NCBI GenBank assembly: GCA_008682415.1
Contig: VANK01000002.1
Location: forward strand, 310,001-374,000
Source: Acidobacteria bacterium AB60
Lineage (GTDB): Bacteria; Acidobacteriota; Terriglobia; Terriglobales; Acidobacteriaceae
DNA: 64,000 nucleotides
Reading direction: 5' to 3'
Shown here: positions 47,131 to 56,524 of the stretch, piece by piece
Numbering within the stretch: the first letter of the stretch is position 1
Layout: each line of letters starts with the position of its first letter
Translations under genes and position numbers: made by a program
Notes under the pieces: model-generated
Told to the model about the DNA's origin: nothing
The model's database searches: none
Seen by the model: the letters and a program-made list of their open reading frames with translations, nothing else

Positions 47131-47547
47131 TCAACTCCCCGCGGGCATCGGGCGCTGCCGCAGGATCATCCAGTTGATGCCGAACCGGTCCTGCACCTGC
47201 CCAAACCGCGAGGCGAAAAACGTCTCCTCCAGGGGCATCAGCACCCGTCCTCCATCCGCCAGGGCCGCATACACCCGCTCCGCCTCGCTGTCGCTGTCCA
47301 TCTGCAGCGTCAGATAAGCGCTGCGCATCGGCTCGGCCCGGGGAATATCCGCCCCCATCAGCTCCGCCTCGCCAATCGTGATCTGCGCGTGAAGCACTGC
47401 GTCCTTCCACTCCGGACCCGCCTGGGTCGGTTGCGGCGACTGGCCGTGCGTCATCATCATTCCAGGCTTCGCGCCCAGGTGCGCCTCGTAATACCGGAAC
47501 GCCTCTGCGCACTGGCCGCGGAAGTTCACATACACGTTCATCTTCAT
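47131..47547 (-). CDS. VOC family protein (PhnB/glyoxalase-like)
   Basis: The 138-residue protein is a PhnB-type vicinal-oxygen-chelate protein: MNVYVNFRGQCAEAFRYYEA, HLGAKPGMMMTHGQSP, VLHAQITIGEAELMGADIP and ETFFASRFGQVQDRFGINWM. The ATG at 47547 overlaps the stop of the upstream YciI gene (ATGA), which decides the start over 47559. It lies about 100 bases upstream of the sigma factor gene on the same strand. Members lack a fixed activity; metal ligands are not obvious. Confidence 0.8.
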   Translation of the reverse strand: MKMNVYVNFRGQCAEAFRYYEAHLGAKPGMMMTHGQSPQPTQAGPEWKDAVLHAQITIGEAELMGADIPRAEPMRSAYLTLQMDSDSEAERVYAALADGGRVLMPLEETFFASRFGQVQDRFGINWMILRQRPMPAGS

Positions 47548-47963
47548 TGCTGTCTCCACGACTGGGATTCGAGCGTCTTTCTCCGCTCCAGGTGATCCGG
47601 GCTCATCACCTGCGCGAAGTCCTCCAGCTCATACACCTGCCGGATCTCGACCTCGGTCTCCCCGTGGAAGGGGCTGCGCTTGACCCACTCGATCGCCTCC
47701 TCCAGCGACCGCACCTGCCACAGCCAGAAGCCCGCAATCAGCTCCTTGGTCTCCGCAAACGGTCCATCGATCACCGTCCGCTCCCCGCCCGAAAACCGCA
47801 CCCGCGCGCCCTTCGAACTCGCCTGCAGGCCCTCTGCCGCCAGCAGCACCCCGGCCTTCACCAGCTCCTCGTTGAACTTGCCCATCTCCGCCATCTGCTG
47901 CGGATCGGGGAGCCCGCCGGCCTCCGACTCCTTCGTCGCCTTCACAATCACCATGAACTTCAT
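47544..47963 (-). CDS. YciI/DGPF family protein
   Basis: The 139-residue protein starts MKFMVIVKATKESEAGGLPD, with KFNEELVKAGVLLAAEGLQA and TVIDGPFAETKELIAGFWLW, the DGPF box of the YciI-related family, and RSPFHGETEVEIRQVYELED at the end. DGPF proteins are near-universal partners of ECF42 sigma factors. It is coupled to the VOC gene downstream by a four-base overlap. Function remains unsettled in the family; they resemble ferredoxin-like dimeric enzymes. Confidence 0.87.
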   Translation of the reverse strand: MKFMVIVKATKESEAGGLPDPQQMAEMGKFNEELVKAGVLLAAEGLQASSKGARVRFSGGERTVIDGPFAETKELIAGFWLWQVRSLEEAIEWVKRSPFHGETEVEIRQVYELEDFAQVMSPDHLERRKTLESQSWRQQ

Positions 47964-48008
47964 CGAAAATCTCCCTCGGTTCCGTCTGCTTTTCTCGATG
48001 CAAATGTC

Positions 48009-48398
48009 CTACTTGCGCAGAGCCACCGCTTCCGCCTCGGCGCCCACGTTCTCCGGCATGCAGTTGGGATCGCAGAGTTGGCGCAGCTCGCACTCGCCCT
48101 CCCCGGTGAACTGCAGAAACTCCCGCGCGTACGCGATCGCCTCTTCCTTCGATGACGCCTCGAGAATGGCAAAGCCGCCCACCACCTCCTTGGACTCCGT
48201 AAAGGGTCCGTCCGAGACCGTGAACCTTCCCCCCTCGACCCGGACGCGGGCGCCCAAAGCGCTGGGCATACATCCTTCCGTCGCCAGCAATCGGCCGCTC
48301 TTCATCCAGTCCTCCACCAGTTTGCCCATCCGCGCCATCTCCTCGACGGTGGGAGGGGTGTTCCGCTCAGGCAGCTTGTAAATGCTCAGAAATCGCAT
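48009..48398 (-). CDS. YciI/DGPF family protein
   Basis: The second DGPF protein, 129 residues, starts MRFLSIYKLPERNTPPTVEE with LVEDWMKSGRLLATEGCMPS and FTVSDGPFTESKEVVGGFAI, the same DGPF box, then a C-terminus of LRQLCDPNCMPENVGAEAEA. AGGAG lies eight bases before the ATG at 48398, so this is the first gene of the four-gene ECF42 unit. Paralogous to the next gene but distinct in sequence, so not a recent duplicate. Confidence 0.85.
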   Translation of the reverse strand: MRFLSIYKLPERNTPPTVEEMARMGKLVEDWMKSGRLLATEGCMPSALGARVRVEGGRFTVSDGPFTESKEVVGGFAILEASSKEEAIAYAREFLQFTGEGECELRQLCDPNCMPENVGAEAEAVALRK

Positions 48399-48519
48399 GG
48401 AAAGTCTCCTTTGGTTATGTCCGGATTCCACATCCTCATCCGGCTTCATGAGTACATCGAACCGCCCCTTCCCGGATCGACAATGTTCTGAAATTTTTTT
48501 TGCCCCGTTTTTTTTGGCC

Positions 48520-48561
48520 GGAAAAGGAAAGGCCGCCATGCACCCTGCATGCACGGCAGCC
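48520..48561 (-). terminator. rho-independent terminator of the trehalase gene
   Basis: On the minus strand GGCTGCCGTGCA (48561-48550), loop TGCAGGG, TGCATGGCGGCC (48542-48531) pair over 12 positions (two G-U wobbles), followed by TTTCCTTTT. It lies 25 bases after the trehalase stop and reads in its direction. Confidence 0.8.
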
Positions 48562-48585
48562 TTCGCGCCTTTCGCTGATGGAAAC

Positions 48586-50265
48586 CTAGTTCCCCCCGGC
48601 CGCTTCCCCTCCCGGCCGCTCCGCAATCGTCCGGAACTTCAGATAAATCGAGTTCGTCCATCCAAACCCAATCTCGTTGCTCTTGTACCCCGTCGCCACC
48701 TTCACGTCGGAGTTGCGCGAGACCACGTTGTACTTCTCCCGGATCGTTCCATCATGGGCGAACCCCTCGTCCACCGTCTCGTCAAAGTGCTTGGCAATCC
48801 GCGCCGCATCCTGGTGGAACCCCATCAGCTCCAGCCCCGCCACGCTCACCCAGTTGGTGGGCGCCCAGCCGAACGGCTCATCCCACTGCAGCCCCGTGTT
48901 CGTGTTGCTCATCGACAACCCGCCGGGCCGCTCGAACAGGCTCAGCTTGGCCACCACCTGCTTTGCCTCTTCCCGCGTCGCCTCGCCCCCAAACAGGGGA
49001 TACAACTGCGCGATATATGCGTACGTGTTGGAACGGCCATGCAGAAAGTCGTAGTCCTCGAACATGCCATCCTTCGCCCGCCACAGATATCTGTGGATCG
49101 CCGCATCGCGGGCCTGCGCGCGCCGGTTCCACCGCGCCGCCTCCGCCGCCTTCCCCAGCACATGGGCAATGTGCTCCATGTCCCGCTCATAGCGATACAA
49201 CAGGCTGTTCAGGCACACCGGCGCAAAGTGATGCGTCTCCCCCGAGAACGGTCCGAAGCGATTGCTGGGATCGAACCCCGACTCCCGCATCGCCCGGTCG
49301 CCCAGGTAGAAGTCCTTGCTGAGCCGATACCCGTCCGCCCACGCGTGCAGGCACACCACGCTCGCCTCCACGTCGCAGCTCGTCTGCTTCAGCCGCTGGG
49401 CCTCCGCCTTGTCCGGATGCTCCGGCCCCTTCACCAGAAAACCCGCGCCCCCCGCATGCGGATGCGCCAGCAGCCACCGGATCACGTCGGGATAATACGT
49501 GCTGTCGTCCGCCATCTCCGGCACCGGCCCCGTCCCGTAATCGAAATACCGCGAAAGACCCGTCGTCCCGGCGCGGTGCTCCGGACGCTCCCACACCGAG
49601 TGGTCCTTCTTCGCCAGCTCGTACGCGCGCTCCAGCCAGCGTCGCGCCTCCGCCCGCCCCTCCGGCGTCTGCGCGAAACTCCCCGCATTCTCATACACCG
49701 CGCGGATCATCGACGTCAGAAACGGCGGCTGCGACCGCGTCAGGTAGTACGTGCGATTCGCATTCAGCACTCCCCCGTAGTTCTCGATCTCGAAGAGGAA
49801 GTTGTCTACCATTCCCTTCGCGAGGGCTTCGTGATGATCCGCCTCCAGCCCCAGGAGGATGAAGTAGCTGTCCCACCCGTACATCTCGTTGAAGCGCCCC
49901 CCCGGCACCACGTAGGGCTCGGGCAGATACAGCAGCCCCGCGTTGGGCAGCTCTTTGGGATCGATGTCGCCCAGCTTCTCGATGCGACGCGGCAGGCTCA
50001 GCACCTTCACGCCGCACTTCTCCGTAAGAGCCTTCACCGCATCAGGCACGCTCATGCCCGCGGGAAGATAAAGGATCGGGTTGGCCGTGACCTTGATATC
50101 CACTAGGGAGTGGCACTCGGTCATCGAGCGTGTCAGCGTATCCCAGGCCTCGTGGATATAGTGCAGCGTCGCGTCCGAATTCGGAACCGCAACCTGCCCT
50201 GCCTCCTGCGCCCCTGAGATAGAGATTGCGGCTACTGCAAACACAAGCAAACGAAACAATTTCAT
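48586..50265 (-). CDS. treA: trehalase, GH37, exported
   Basis: After a signal peptide (MKLFRLLVFAVAAISISGAQ), the 559-residue protein carries both trehalase signatures: PGGRFNEMYGWDSYFILLGL (about residue 120-140) and QWDEPFGWAPTNWVS near the C-terminus; the WDxY block holds a catalytic region of the (alpha/alpha)6 barrel. It splits alpha,alpha-trehalose into two glucoses, here probably in the periplasm. The ATG at 50265 is chosen for the signal peptide. It is divergent from the TonB-family gene and ends in a strong terminator. Confidence 0.93.
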   Translation of the reverse strand: MKLFRLLVFAVAAISISGAQEAGQVAVPNSDATLHYIHEAWDTLTRSMTECHSLVDIKVTANPILYLPAGMSVPDAVKALTEKCGVKVLSLPRRIEKLGDIDPKELPNAGLLYLPEPYVVPGGRFNEMYGWDSYFILLGLEADHHEALAKGMVDNFLFEIENYGGVLNANRTYYLTRSQPPFLTSMIRAVYENAGSFAQTPEGRAEARRWLERAYELAKKDHSVWERPEHRAGTTGLSRYFDYGTGPVPEMADDSTYYPDVIRWLLAHPHAGGAGFLVKGPEHPDKAEAQRLKQTSCDVEASVVCLHAWADGYRLSKDFYLGDRAMRESGFDPSNRFGPFSGETHHFAPVCLNSLLYRYERDMEHIAHVLGKAAEAARWNRRAQARDAAIHRYLWRAKDGMFEDYDFLHGRSNTYAYIAQLYPLFGGEATREEAKQVVAKLSLFERPGGLSMSNTNTGLQWDEPFGWAPTNWVSVAGLELMGFHQDAARIAKHFDETVDEGFAHDGTIREKYNVVSRNSDVKVATGYKSNEIGFGWTNSIYLKFRTIAERPGGEAAGGN

Positions 50266-50539
50266 GCGTGACTCCGCCGGGTTTCCGGTTCGATGCAGAG
50301 GAGTGTACCGCACCCCATGCGGTCAACACCGCAGCTTTTTCCCTCGCATCGGGAACAGTTCGCGCAAACACGGTGTCTACACAAGCACAGAGGTTTCGAA
50401 CGGGATGTGCGTCCTGCGCAGATGCGTGTCGCAACGCCCGCTCCACGCGCCATAACACGGGCGCGCAGGGCGGCTCGCCCGCGCGCGCTCGCACTCGCCT
50501 CCCGGATCGGCACGGCTGACACACTCCGGGAGGCACGCC

Positions 50540-51256
50540 ATGTTTGAAGACGCAACCTTCGAATCCACCGGCAGAATCCACACCCGCAGCCGCCGCTGGA
50601 TGCTCGCCACCTTCGCCCTCAACGCCGCCATCCTCGCCGCGTTGATCCTCATCCCCCTCATCTACCCTGAAGCCCTCCCCAATCGCTTCATCAGCATCCT
50701 GCTCACCGCGCCTCCGCCGCCCCCAGCTCCTCAACCTCCGCCGCAACAGGTGGCCACCCGAGCCTTCCACGGGACACGCGAATACACTGACCTCAATCTC
50801 AGCGTGCCCACGAGAATTCCCACCACCATCACCCGCATGGAAGGTATTGAAGCACCGCCCGGCAATCAGACCATCTCGATGGATCAAGGTGGCCCCTCCC
50901 TCTCCGGTGGCGATCCCTTCGGCCACACCGCCCAGCCCGCCGTCCATCTCGCGCCGAAGCCAACCGGACCCGCTCACATCTCCTCCGGCGTCGCCGCGGG
51001 CCTGCTCCTGCGCAAGGTTCTGCCTGTCTATCCGCCCATCGCACGCGCCGCACGGGTAGAAGGCGCCGTCGTCCTCGCCGCCATCATCGCCAGCGATGGC
51101 TCCATTCAAAATCTTCGCGTGGTCAGCGGCCCGCCCATGCTCCAGCAGGCCGCCCTCGATGCCGTGCAGCAATGGCGCTATCGCCCCTACCTGCTCAACG
51201 GCGATCCCGTGGCCGTGGAAACCACCATCAACGTCGTCTTTTCCCTGGGACACTAG
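50540..51256 (+). CDS. TonB family energy-transducer protein
   Basis: The 238-residue protein has one N-terminal membrane helix (WMLATFALNAAILAALILIP), a Pro-rich stretch (TAPPPPPAPQPPPQQVATRA), and a C-terminal TonB domain (VLPVYPPIARAARVEGAVVL, with VVSGPPMLQQAALDAVQQWR and YRPYLLNGDPVAVETTINVV). It would pass proton-motive energy to outer-membrane receptors. GGGAGG six bases before the ATG. No exbB/exbD gene is adjacent. Confidence 0.87.
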   Translation: MFEDATFESTGRIHTRSRRWMLATFALNAAILAALILIPLIYPEALPNRFISILLTAPPPPPAPQPPPQQVATRAFHGTREYTDLNLSVPTRIPTTITRMEGIEAPPGNQTISMDQGGPSLSGGDPFGHTAQPAVHLAPKPTGPAHISSGVAAGLLLRKVLPVYPPIARAARVEGAVVLAAIIASDGSIQNLRVVSGPPMLQQAALDAVQQWRYRPYLLNGDPVAVETTINVVFSLGH

Positions 51257-51374
51257 CCCGCAACCCGGTCCCGGTTGGGCGAGGCACAGCTTGAGCGAGA
51301 CTGCGCCGGCCCGCTTCGCCGATTCGCGAACCAGCGGATCGGCGAAGACCTTCTCCCTCCCGCAAGGAGCGCTC

Positions 51375-51917
51375 CTACCCTCCCGCCTGCAGCTTCTCCT
51401 TCGTCAACTCGTTCCACGTGGCAATCGCCTCTGGCATCCCCGGGCTCACAATCCCCGGCGACACCCGCTCCAGCACCTGCTGCGGATCCAGGTTCCCCTC
51501 CCGCCCCCGCAACACGCCCTTCACCCAGCCCACCGCCACCAGGCCCTCCCGTCCCGCAAACGTCTGCTCCAGGTAAAACCACCGCTCATCCCAGCACACC
51601 AGCCGTGACGTCAGCGTGAACCGCGCGAACGCCCCCAGCGACCTCCGGTACGTCATCCACACTGCGCCCACCAGCGGTGTCCACCCCGCGCGAAGAATAT
51701 GGCTCAACAGCCGGGTCCGCGCCAGCAGGTGCACCCGCCCGTAATCCATCCAGCTCAGATACCGCGCATTGTTCAGGTGCAGATTCAAATCAATATCGTT
51801 CGGCCACACCCGCAGCCGCAGCTCATCCTCCTCCAGCACGCCCAGCGCTGGCAGAGGCTTCACATGCTGGCGGATCGCCAGCGCCGGAATCCGCACAAAG
51901 CTGATGACGTGCGACAA
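51375..51917 (-). CDS. hotdog-fold acyl-CoA thioesterase-like protein
   Basis: The protein of 180 residues has RLRVWPNDIDLNLHLNNARY with LSWMDYGRVHLLARTR, the opening of the 4HBT/Them6-type hotdog fold with Asp and Asn-His in the helix start, then RLVCWDERWFYLEQTFA and GLVAVGWVKGVLRGREGN. These hydrolyse acyl-CoA thioesters; substrates are unknown here. The start is TTG 51917 following GGAGGAAGG. It is convergent with the TonB-family gene and divergent from the lactonase gene. Confidence 0.78.
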   Translation of the reverse strand: MSHVISFVRIPALAIRQHVKPLPALGVLEEDELRLRVWPNDIDLNLHLNNARYLSWMDYGRVHLLARTRLLSHILRAGWTPLVGAVWMTYRRSLGAFARFTLTSRLVCWDERWFYLEQTFAGREGLVAVGWVKGVLRGREGNLDPQQVLERVSPGIVSPGMPEAIATWNELTKEKLQAGG

Positions 51918-52011
51918 CCTTCCTCCTCCTCAACTGAATCAACCCCAGTGTAGAAGCGAGTCCCCGCGCGGTAGCGTGCCCCCGGCTCCATCGGCGACAA
52001 TCGCTTCTGAC

Positions 52012-53148
52012 ATGGGAACTCTTACGCGCCGCGCCTTCGTCCAAGCCGCATCCTTCGCCACACTCGCCGCCGCGGGAACAGGAACCGGCAGCTTCGCCGC
52101 ACCCTCCCGCCAGCGCGTCTTCCTCGGAACCAATACCGCCGACGGCATCCAGGCCTTCGACTGGGATCCCGCCACCGCCGAGCTCACGCCCGCCGGCCTC
52201 GCCGCCAAGCTGAGCAACGTCGACTGGCTCGTCCTCTCGCCCGATCGCAAGTACATCTACGCCGCCTCTGAGGTCGACAGCTTCAACGGCAAGCCCACCG
52301 GCGAGGTGGCCAGCTACGAATACGCCAACGGCAAGATCACCCCGATCTCCGCGCAGAACTCCGCCGCCAAGGGCACCTGCCACGTCGGCCTCGATCACAC
52401 CGGGCGCGTCCTAATCTCCGCTGACTACGGCGGCGGCGCCGCCGCCAGCTTCAAAATCACCGCCGGCCGCCTCAGCCCCGCCGTGTGGACCGAGCACTAC
52501 ACCCAGCACGGGCCCAATCCCGATCGCCAGGAATCCGCCCACGCCCACTTCGCGTCCTTCTCGCCCGACAATCGCTTTGCCTTCGTCAACGACCTCGGCG
52601 GCGACTGCATTCACATCTATAATCTCGACGCCGAGACCGCCCAGCTCACCCCCGCGGGCAAGTACGCCGGCAAGCCCGGCTCCGGCCCGCGCACGCTGCA
52701 CTTCCACCCCAACGGCGTCACCGCCTACTGCATGAACGAGCTCAACTCCACCGTCGACGTCCTCCACTGGAACAAGGCCGACGGCAGCTTCAAGCTCCTC
52801 CACACCGTCTCCCTCCTGGACCACCCCTCCAAGGCCGTCTCCACCGGCTGCGACACCGTGATCACCCGCGACGGCAAATTCGTCTACTTCGCCAATCGCG
52901 GCGAGGACTTCCTCTACAGCTTCAAGGCCGACCCCGGCACCGGCGCCCTCACGCCCATCGCGCGCAGCAACTGCGGCGGAAAAACACCCCGCAACTTTGT
53001 GCTCGATCCCACGGAGAAGTGGATGCTCGTCGCCAATCAGAACTCGGGCTTGGTCAGCGTCTTCGCCCGCAACCCGCAGACCGGCGAGCTTGCCAACGAA
53101 GGCAAGAACTTCAAGTGCCCCTCGCCCATGCGCATTCTCTTCGCTTGA
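52012..53148 (+). CDS. lactonase-type beta-propeller protein, Tat-exported
   Basis: A Tat-like signal (TRRAFVQAASFATLAAAGTG) precedes a 6-phosphogluconolactonase-like (YbhE) seven-bladed propeller: VFLGTNTADGIQAFDWDPAT, WLVLSPDRKYIYAASEVD, CHVGLDHTGRVLISADYGGG, HAHFASFSPDNRFAFVNDLG, and FVLDPTEKWMLVANQNSGLV. The ATG at 52012 gives 378 residues; the longer frame has no domain support. Export suggests it is not the cytoplasmic pentose-phosphate enzyme but one acting on another lactone or sugar in the periplasm. Confidence 0.85.
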   Translation: MGTLTRRAFVQAASFATLAAAGTGTGSFAAPSRQRVFLGTNTADGIQAFDWDPATAELTPAGLAAKLSNVDWLVLSPDRKYIYAASEVDSFNGKPTGEVASYEYANGKITPISAQNSAAKGTCHVGLDHTGRVLISADYGGGAAASFKITAGRLSPAVWTEHYTQHGPNPDRQESAHAHFASFSPDNRFAFVNDLGGDCIHIYNLDAETAQLTPAGKYAGKPGSGPRTLHFHPNGVTAYCMNELNSTVDVLHWNKADGSFKLLHTVSLLDHPSKAVSTGCDTVITRDGKFVYFANRGEDFLYSFKADPGTGALTPIARSNCGGKTPRNFVLDPTEKWMLVANQNSGLVSVFARNPQTGELANEGKNFKCPSPMRILFA

Positions 53149-53181
53149 TTGCGTGCGCGCGGGGCGCCGGCCCCGCCGCGC

Positions 53182-53856
53182 TCAGCCCTTCGCCGGCTTG
53201 GTGAATCCCGCAAACACCAGTCCCGCGACAAGCGCCACCAGCGGGCCCAGCAGCAGGTACCCGGTTCCCGTCAGCAGCGTCTTCACCAGGGCCTGCGTCG
53301 CCTCCGAGCCAATCGCCAGCCCCTCGTACTGTTTCCACGGGTCGGCCGTCTGTCCGGGCGCGTACGAGTAAAACGATCCCCCAATGAGCGCGGCGAACCC
53401 CATCAGGCAGCTCACCATCGCGCTCCACAGCGCGCAGAGCATCGCGAACCCCGCGCCATAGCCGGCCCGCACTCCCCGCGCGCCCGCAATCCCCCACAGC
53501 AGCACCGTGGCCGCCATCAGTCCGTACTGCAGCCCGTGCCCCTGCCCCGACTCGGCCGCCCCGGGACGCCCTGAAACCAGCACCGCCCCCGCCAGCAGGA
53601 CCCCCGCGAAGACCCCCAGCCACGCCGCGGAGAACAAACACCGCCGCGCGCTCTCATTCCGCGCGCTTCCCACCCACCACGACACCCCGATATAGCCGAG
53701 CAGCGTCACCGCCGGATCCAGCCCCGTAGCCCCATTCCCCGGCAACGCCAGAACCTGGTCCCATGGCAACAGCCGATAGCCCAGCAGCGCCAGGTCTGCC
53801 AGGATCATCAGCACCAAAGGAATCCGAAAGATCGGGGAACGCCCCTTAGCACCCAT
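53182..53856 (-). CDS. multi-pass membrane protein of unknown function
   Basis: From the ATG at 53856 the 224-residue protein has about six hydrophobic helices (IPLVLMILADLALLGYRLLP, AVTLLGYIGVSWWVGSA, AAWLGVFAGVLLAGAVLVSG, GLMAATVLLWGIAGARGV, GFAMLCALWSAMVSCLMGFA, LLLGPLVALVAGLVFAGF) with short charged loops. I recognise no family. Its ribosome site is GAGGAAGAGA about 8 bases upstream. Convergent with the lactonase gene. Confidence 0.65.
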   Translation of the reverse strand: MGAKGRSPIFRIPLVLMILADLALLGYRLLPWDQVLALPGNGATGLDPAVTLLGYIGVSWWVGSARNESARRCLFSAAWLGVFAGVLLAGAVLVSGRPGAAESGQGHGLQYGLMAATVLLWGIAGARGVRAGYGAGFAMLCALWSAMVSCLMGFAALIGGSFYSYAPGQTADPWKQYEGLAIGSEATQALVKTLLTGTGYLLLGPLVALVAGLVFAGFTKPAKG

Positions 53857-53989
53857 CGCCCGTCTCTTCCTCTCTCCCGATCTCGCTTTCGATAGACAAC
53901 TTGTTCCTCCTCCTGCCTTCGCAAAAGACTGCGGGTTTACCCGCGAAACTGCCCCATGATTCCCGGCTGCCCGGGACTGCCGTTGAGAT

Positions 53990-54021
53990 CCGGAGATTGA
54001 GTGGACCGGAGATTGAGTGGA
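53990..54021. repeat. 16-bp tandem duplication
   Basis: ccggagattgagtgga occurs twice in tandem (53990-54005 and 54006-54021) in the gap between lpxC and the membrane protein. No copy of the same unit is visible elsewhere in the window. Confidence 0.7.
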
Positions 54022-54122
54022 ATAATGCGCTTGACTGTGCTGAGACGGGAAAGAGCGGCCCGCAAACTTCAGTCTACCTTGAAGTTGAGATGCCGCTCTC
54101 GGGAACAATGAAGGAGTAAGCG

Positions 54123-55046
54123 CTACGCGCCTTGAAACACCGCCGCGCCCAGGGGAGCCTCCGAGAAGCCCGCCTCCGCGCCCTCCAGCGGCACATGCGC
54201 CAGCTCCCAGGCCGACCGGTCCTTCAGCAGCCGCGACACCAGCGCCGTGTGCATGGCGTGGCCGGCTCGCTCCGCCACCACCTTGCCCTCAATCCGGCGT
54301 CCCGCAAGAGCTAGGTCCCCGATCAGGTCCAGCACCTTGTGCCGGACATACTCGTCCCCAAAACGCAGCGGGCCATTCTCCGGCCCCTTGGCGCCCAGAA
54401 TGATCGCATTCTCCGGTCCGGCCCCGCGGATCAGCCCCATGTCCCGCAGCCGCTGCTCATCGGCCTTGTACCCAAAGGTGCGCGCCGGAGCGATCGCGCT
54501 CCCATACATCGCCGACGCCAGATCCACGCTGGTGCTCTGCTGCCCGATCGGCGCCGGAAAATCGATCGAATACTCGATCCGGTACCCCGTTCCCGGGTAG
54601 AGACCGATGAATTTATCGCCGTCCCGCACCTCCAGCGGCTTCAACACCCGGATGTACTCCCGCCGCCGCCGCTGCTGCCGAATCCCTACACTCAGAAACG
54701 CCTCCACGTAGGGCAGCGCGCTTCCGTCCAGAATCGGAAGCTCCAGGTTGTCCAGCTCCACGATCGCGTTATCCACGCCCATGCCGATCAGCGCGGAGAG
54801 CAGGTGCTCCGTCGTCGAAATCAGCACCCCCTGCCGCATCAGGCTGGTCGCGTAACTCACCTTGGCCACATTGCGGCCAATCGCGGGAATCTCAAAGTTG
54901 TCCAGATCGGTGCGCCGGAAGACAATCCCGGATCCGGCCGGCGCCGGCATCAGGCGCAGATTGACCGGCGCCCCGGAATGAAGCCCTGTTCCTGATAGTT
55001 CGACGGGGGCTGCGATGGTCTGTTCTAAATGCGCAGGTTGAGGCAA
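54123..55046 (-). CDS. lpxC: UDP-3-O-acyl-N-acetylglucosamine deacetylase
   Basis: The protein of about 307 residues has EQTIAAPVELSGTGLHSGAP, ISTTEHLLSALIGMGVDNAI (zinc-ligand His), EYSIDFPAPIGQQSTSVDLA, ARTFGYKADEQRLRDMGLIR and the second metal block YVRHKVLDLIGDLALAG (His and Asp), all LpxC. It performs the committed step of lipid A synthesis. The start is a TTG at 55046 with TAGGAG eight bases upstream, giving the family length (305); the frame runs further to 55217 without homology. Catalytic His in the last block RAGHAMHTALV is present. Confidence 0.93.
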   Translation of the reverse strand: MPQPAHLEQTIAAPVELSGTGLHSGAPVNLRLMPAPAGSGIVFRRTDLDNFEIPAIGRNVAKVSYATSLMRQGVLISTTEHLLSALIGMGVDNAIVELDNLELPILDGSALPYVEAFLSVGIRQQRRRREYIRVLKPLEVRDGDKFIGLYPGTGYRIEYSIDFPAPIGQQSTSVDLASAMYGSAIAPARTFGYKADEQRLRDMGLIRGAGPENAIILGAKGPENGPLRFGDEYVRHKVLDLIGDLALAGRRIEGKVVAERAGHAMHTALVSRLLKDRSAWELAHVPLEGAEAGFSEAPLGAAVFQGA

Positions 55047-55297
55047 AATGCTGCTCCTAGGAAAACGGCACTCCAGGACCTCGGGGACGTGCCACCAGAT
55101 TAGACGCTCTTCGCAACTTCTCCACCGTGGCATTTTTGCCACAGTGTGATGCGCTAACTCGAAATATTTCCGCAGTTTTGGGACCAATTCGGAAAAATAC
55201 CGGCCAAAAGCCTGCATTGTTTCGCCTTATATTCGCTCCTCCCGTTGCGGCTCGCTGAAGCGGGTAAAATCAGTTCGATTTCATCCCCTCTCCCGAG

Positions 55298-56467
55298 GTG
55301 TGCTTGTACCCTCCCGAAGATCAAGCCATACCCGCACGCGCCCTCCTCGCCGGCGCCCGCCGCAAAGAACCCGCCCTCCTCAAGCTCGCGCAACGCCTGG
55401 TTCTCGCCGAATCCCCCTCTGACGACAAGCAGGCCGTCGACGCCTGCGGCGACCTGGCCGCCAGGCAGGCCAGCACCCTCGGCGGCCGGCTCAAGATCCA
55501 CCGCCAGCGCTCCTTCGGCAACGTCCTCGAGGCGCGCTTCGGCCCCCGCGGCCGCGCCAACGCTCTCAAGCCCGTTCTGATCCTCGGGCACATCGACACC
55601 GTCTGGCCCGTCGGCACGCTGGCCTCCATGCCCTGCCGCATCGCCGATGGCCGCCTCTGGGGACCCGGCACCCTCGACATGAAGGTCGGCATCGCCATGG
55701 CCTTCACCGCCATCGAAATGCTGACCGAAGCCGGCATCCTGGAACGCGAGATCGTTCTCCTGCTCAACAGCGACGAGGAGATCGGCAGCCCCGTCTCCCG
55801 CCCCATCACCGAGCGCCTGGCCGCCGAATGCGCCGCTGTCTATGTGCTGGAGCCCGCTCAGGGGCTCGCTTACAAGACCGCCCGCAAGGGAACCGGCAAC
55901 TGGCGCATCGAGGTAAGCGGCGTCGCCGCCCATGCCGGAGTCGACTTCGAGAAGGGCGCCAGTGCCCTGCGCGAACTGGCGCGCGTCATCGAGACCGTCA
56001 GCAGCTGGACAGATCTGCAGCGCGGGCTCACCGTCAGCGTCGGGCAGGCCGGCGGCGGCTCCAAGACCAACGTCATCCCCGCCCAGGCCTGGGCGGAGAT
56101 CGACGTCCGCATCGCCCGCAAGGCCGACGGCCCCCGGATCACCCGCAAGTTCGACACCCTGAAGCCGAGCGACCGCCGCTGCTCCCTGGCCATCACCGGC
56201 GGTATCAACCGGCCGCCCATGGAACGCACCCGCGGGACCGTCGCCCTGTACCAAAAGGCCCGCTCCCGTGCCGCGGAACTGGGCATCGACCTTCAGGAAG
56301 CTGCCACCGGCGGCGCCTCCGACGGCAACTTCACCTCCGCCCTGGGCGTTCCCACCCTCGACGGCATGGGCGCCGTGGGCGAGGGCGCCCACGCCTCCCA
56401 CGAATCCGTCCTGCTCGAGCACCTCGCTCCGCGCACGGCGCTCCTGGCCGCCATGCTGGCGCTCTGA
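55298..56467 (+). CDS. M20 family metallopeptidase (carboxypeptidase G2/ArgE-like)
   Basis: The protein of 389 residues has VLILGHIDTVWPVGTL with the first metal ligand His and GPGTLDMKVGIAMAFTA (bridging Asp), LLLNSDEEIGSPVSRPI (general base Glu-Glu), YVLEPAQG (third ligand) and GVAAHAGVDFEKGASA in the lid domain; the last ligand is in GAHASHESV. It hydrolyses an amide bond near a C-terminal amino acid, with an unknown substrate. Start is GTG 55298; no signal peptide is seen. Divergent from lpxC. Confidence 0.85.
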   Translation: MCLYPPEDQAIPARALLAGARRKEPALLKLAQRLVLAESPSDDKQAVDACGDLAARQASTLGGRLKIHRQRSFGNVLEARFGPRGRANALKPVLILGHIDTVWPVGTLASMPCRIADGRLWGPGTLDMKVGIAMAFTAIEMLTEAGILEREIVLLLNSDEEIGSPVSRPITERLAAECAAVYVLEPAQGLAYKTARKGTGNWRIEVSGVAAHAGVDFEKGASALRELARVIETVSSWTDLQRGLTVSVGQAGGGSKTNVIPAQAWAEIDVRIARKADGPRITRKFDTLKPSDRRCSLAITGGINRPPMERTRGTVALYQKARSRAAELGIDLQEAATGGASDGNFTSALGVPTLDGMGAVGEGAHASHESVLLEHLAPRTALLAAMLAL

Positions 56468-56524
56468 GCAAATCCATCGCGTTCCCGGCCTTGGTCGGAT
56501 ACTATCGACCTGACTCGAACCGAG

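Noticed and set aside
48382..50106. 574-residue plus-strand frame opposite the trehalase gene
   Set aside because: Very Arg/Pro/His-rich, without motif; the minus-strand frame has both trehalase signatures.
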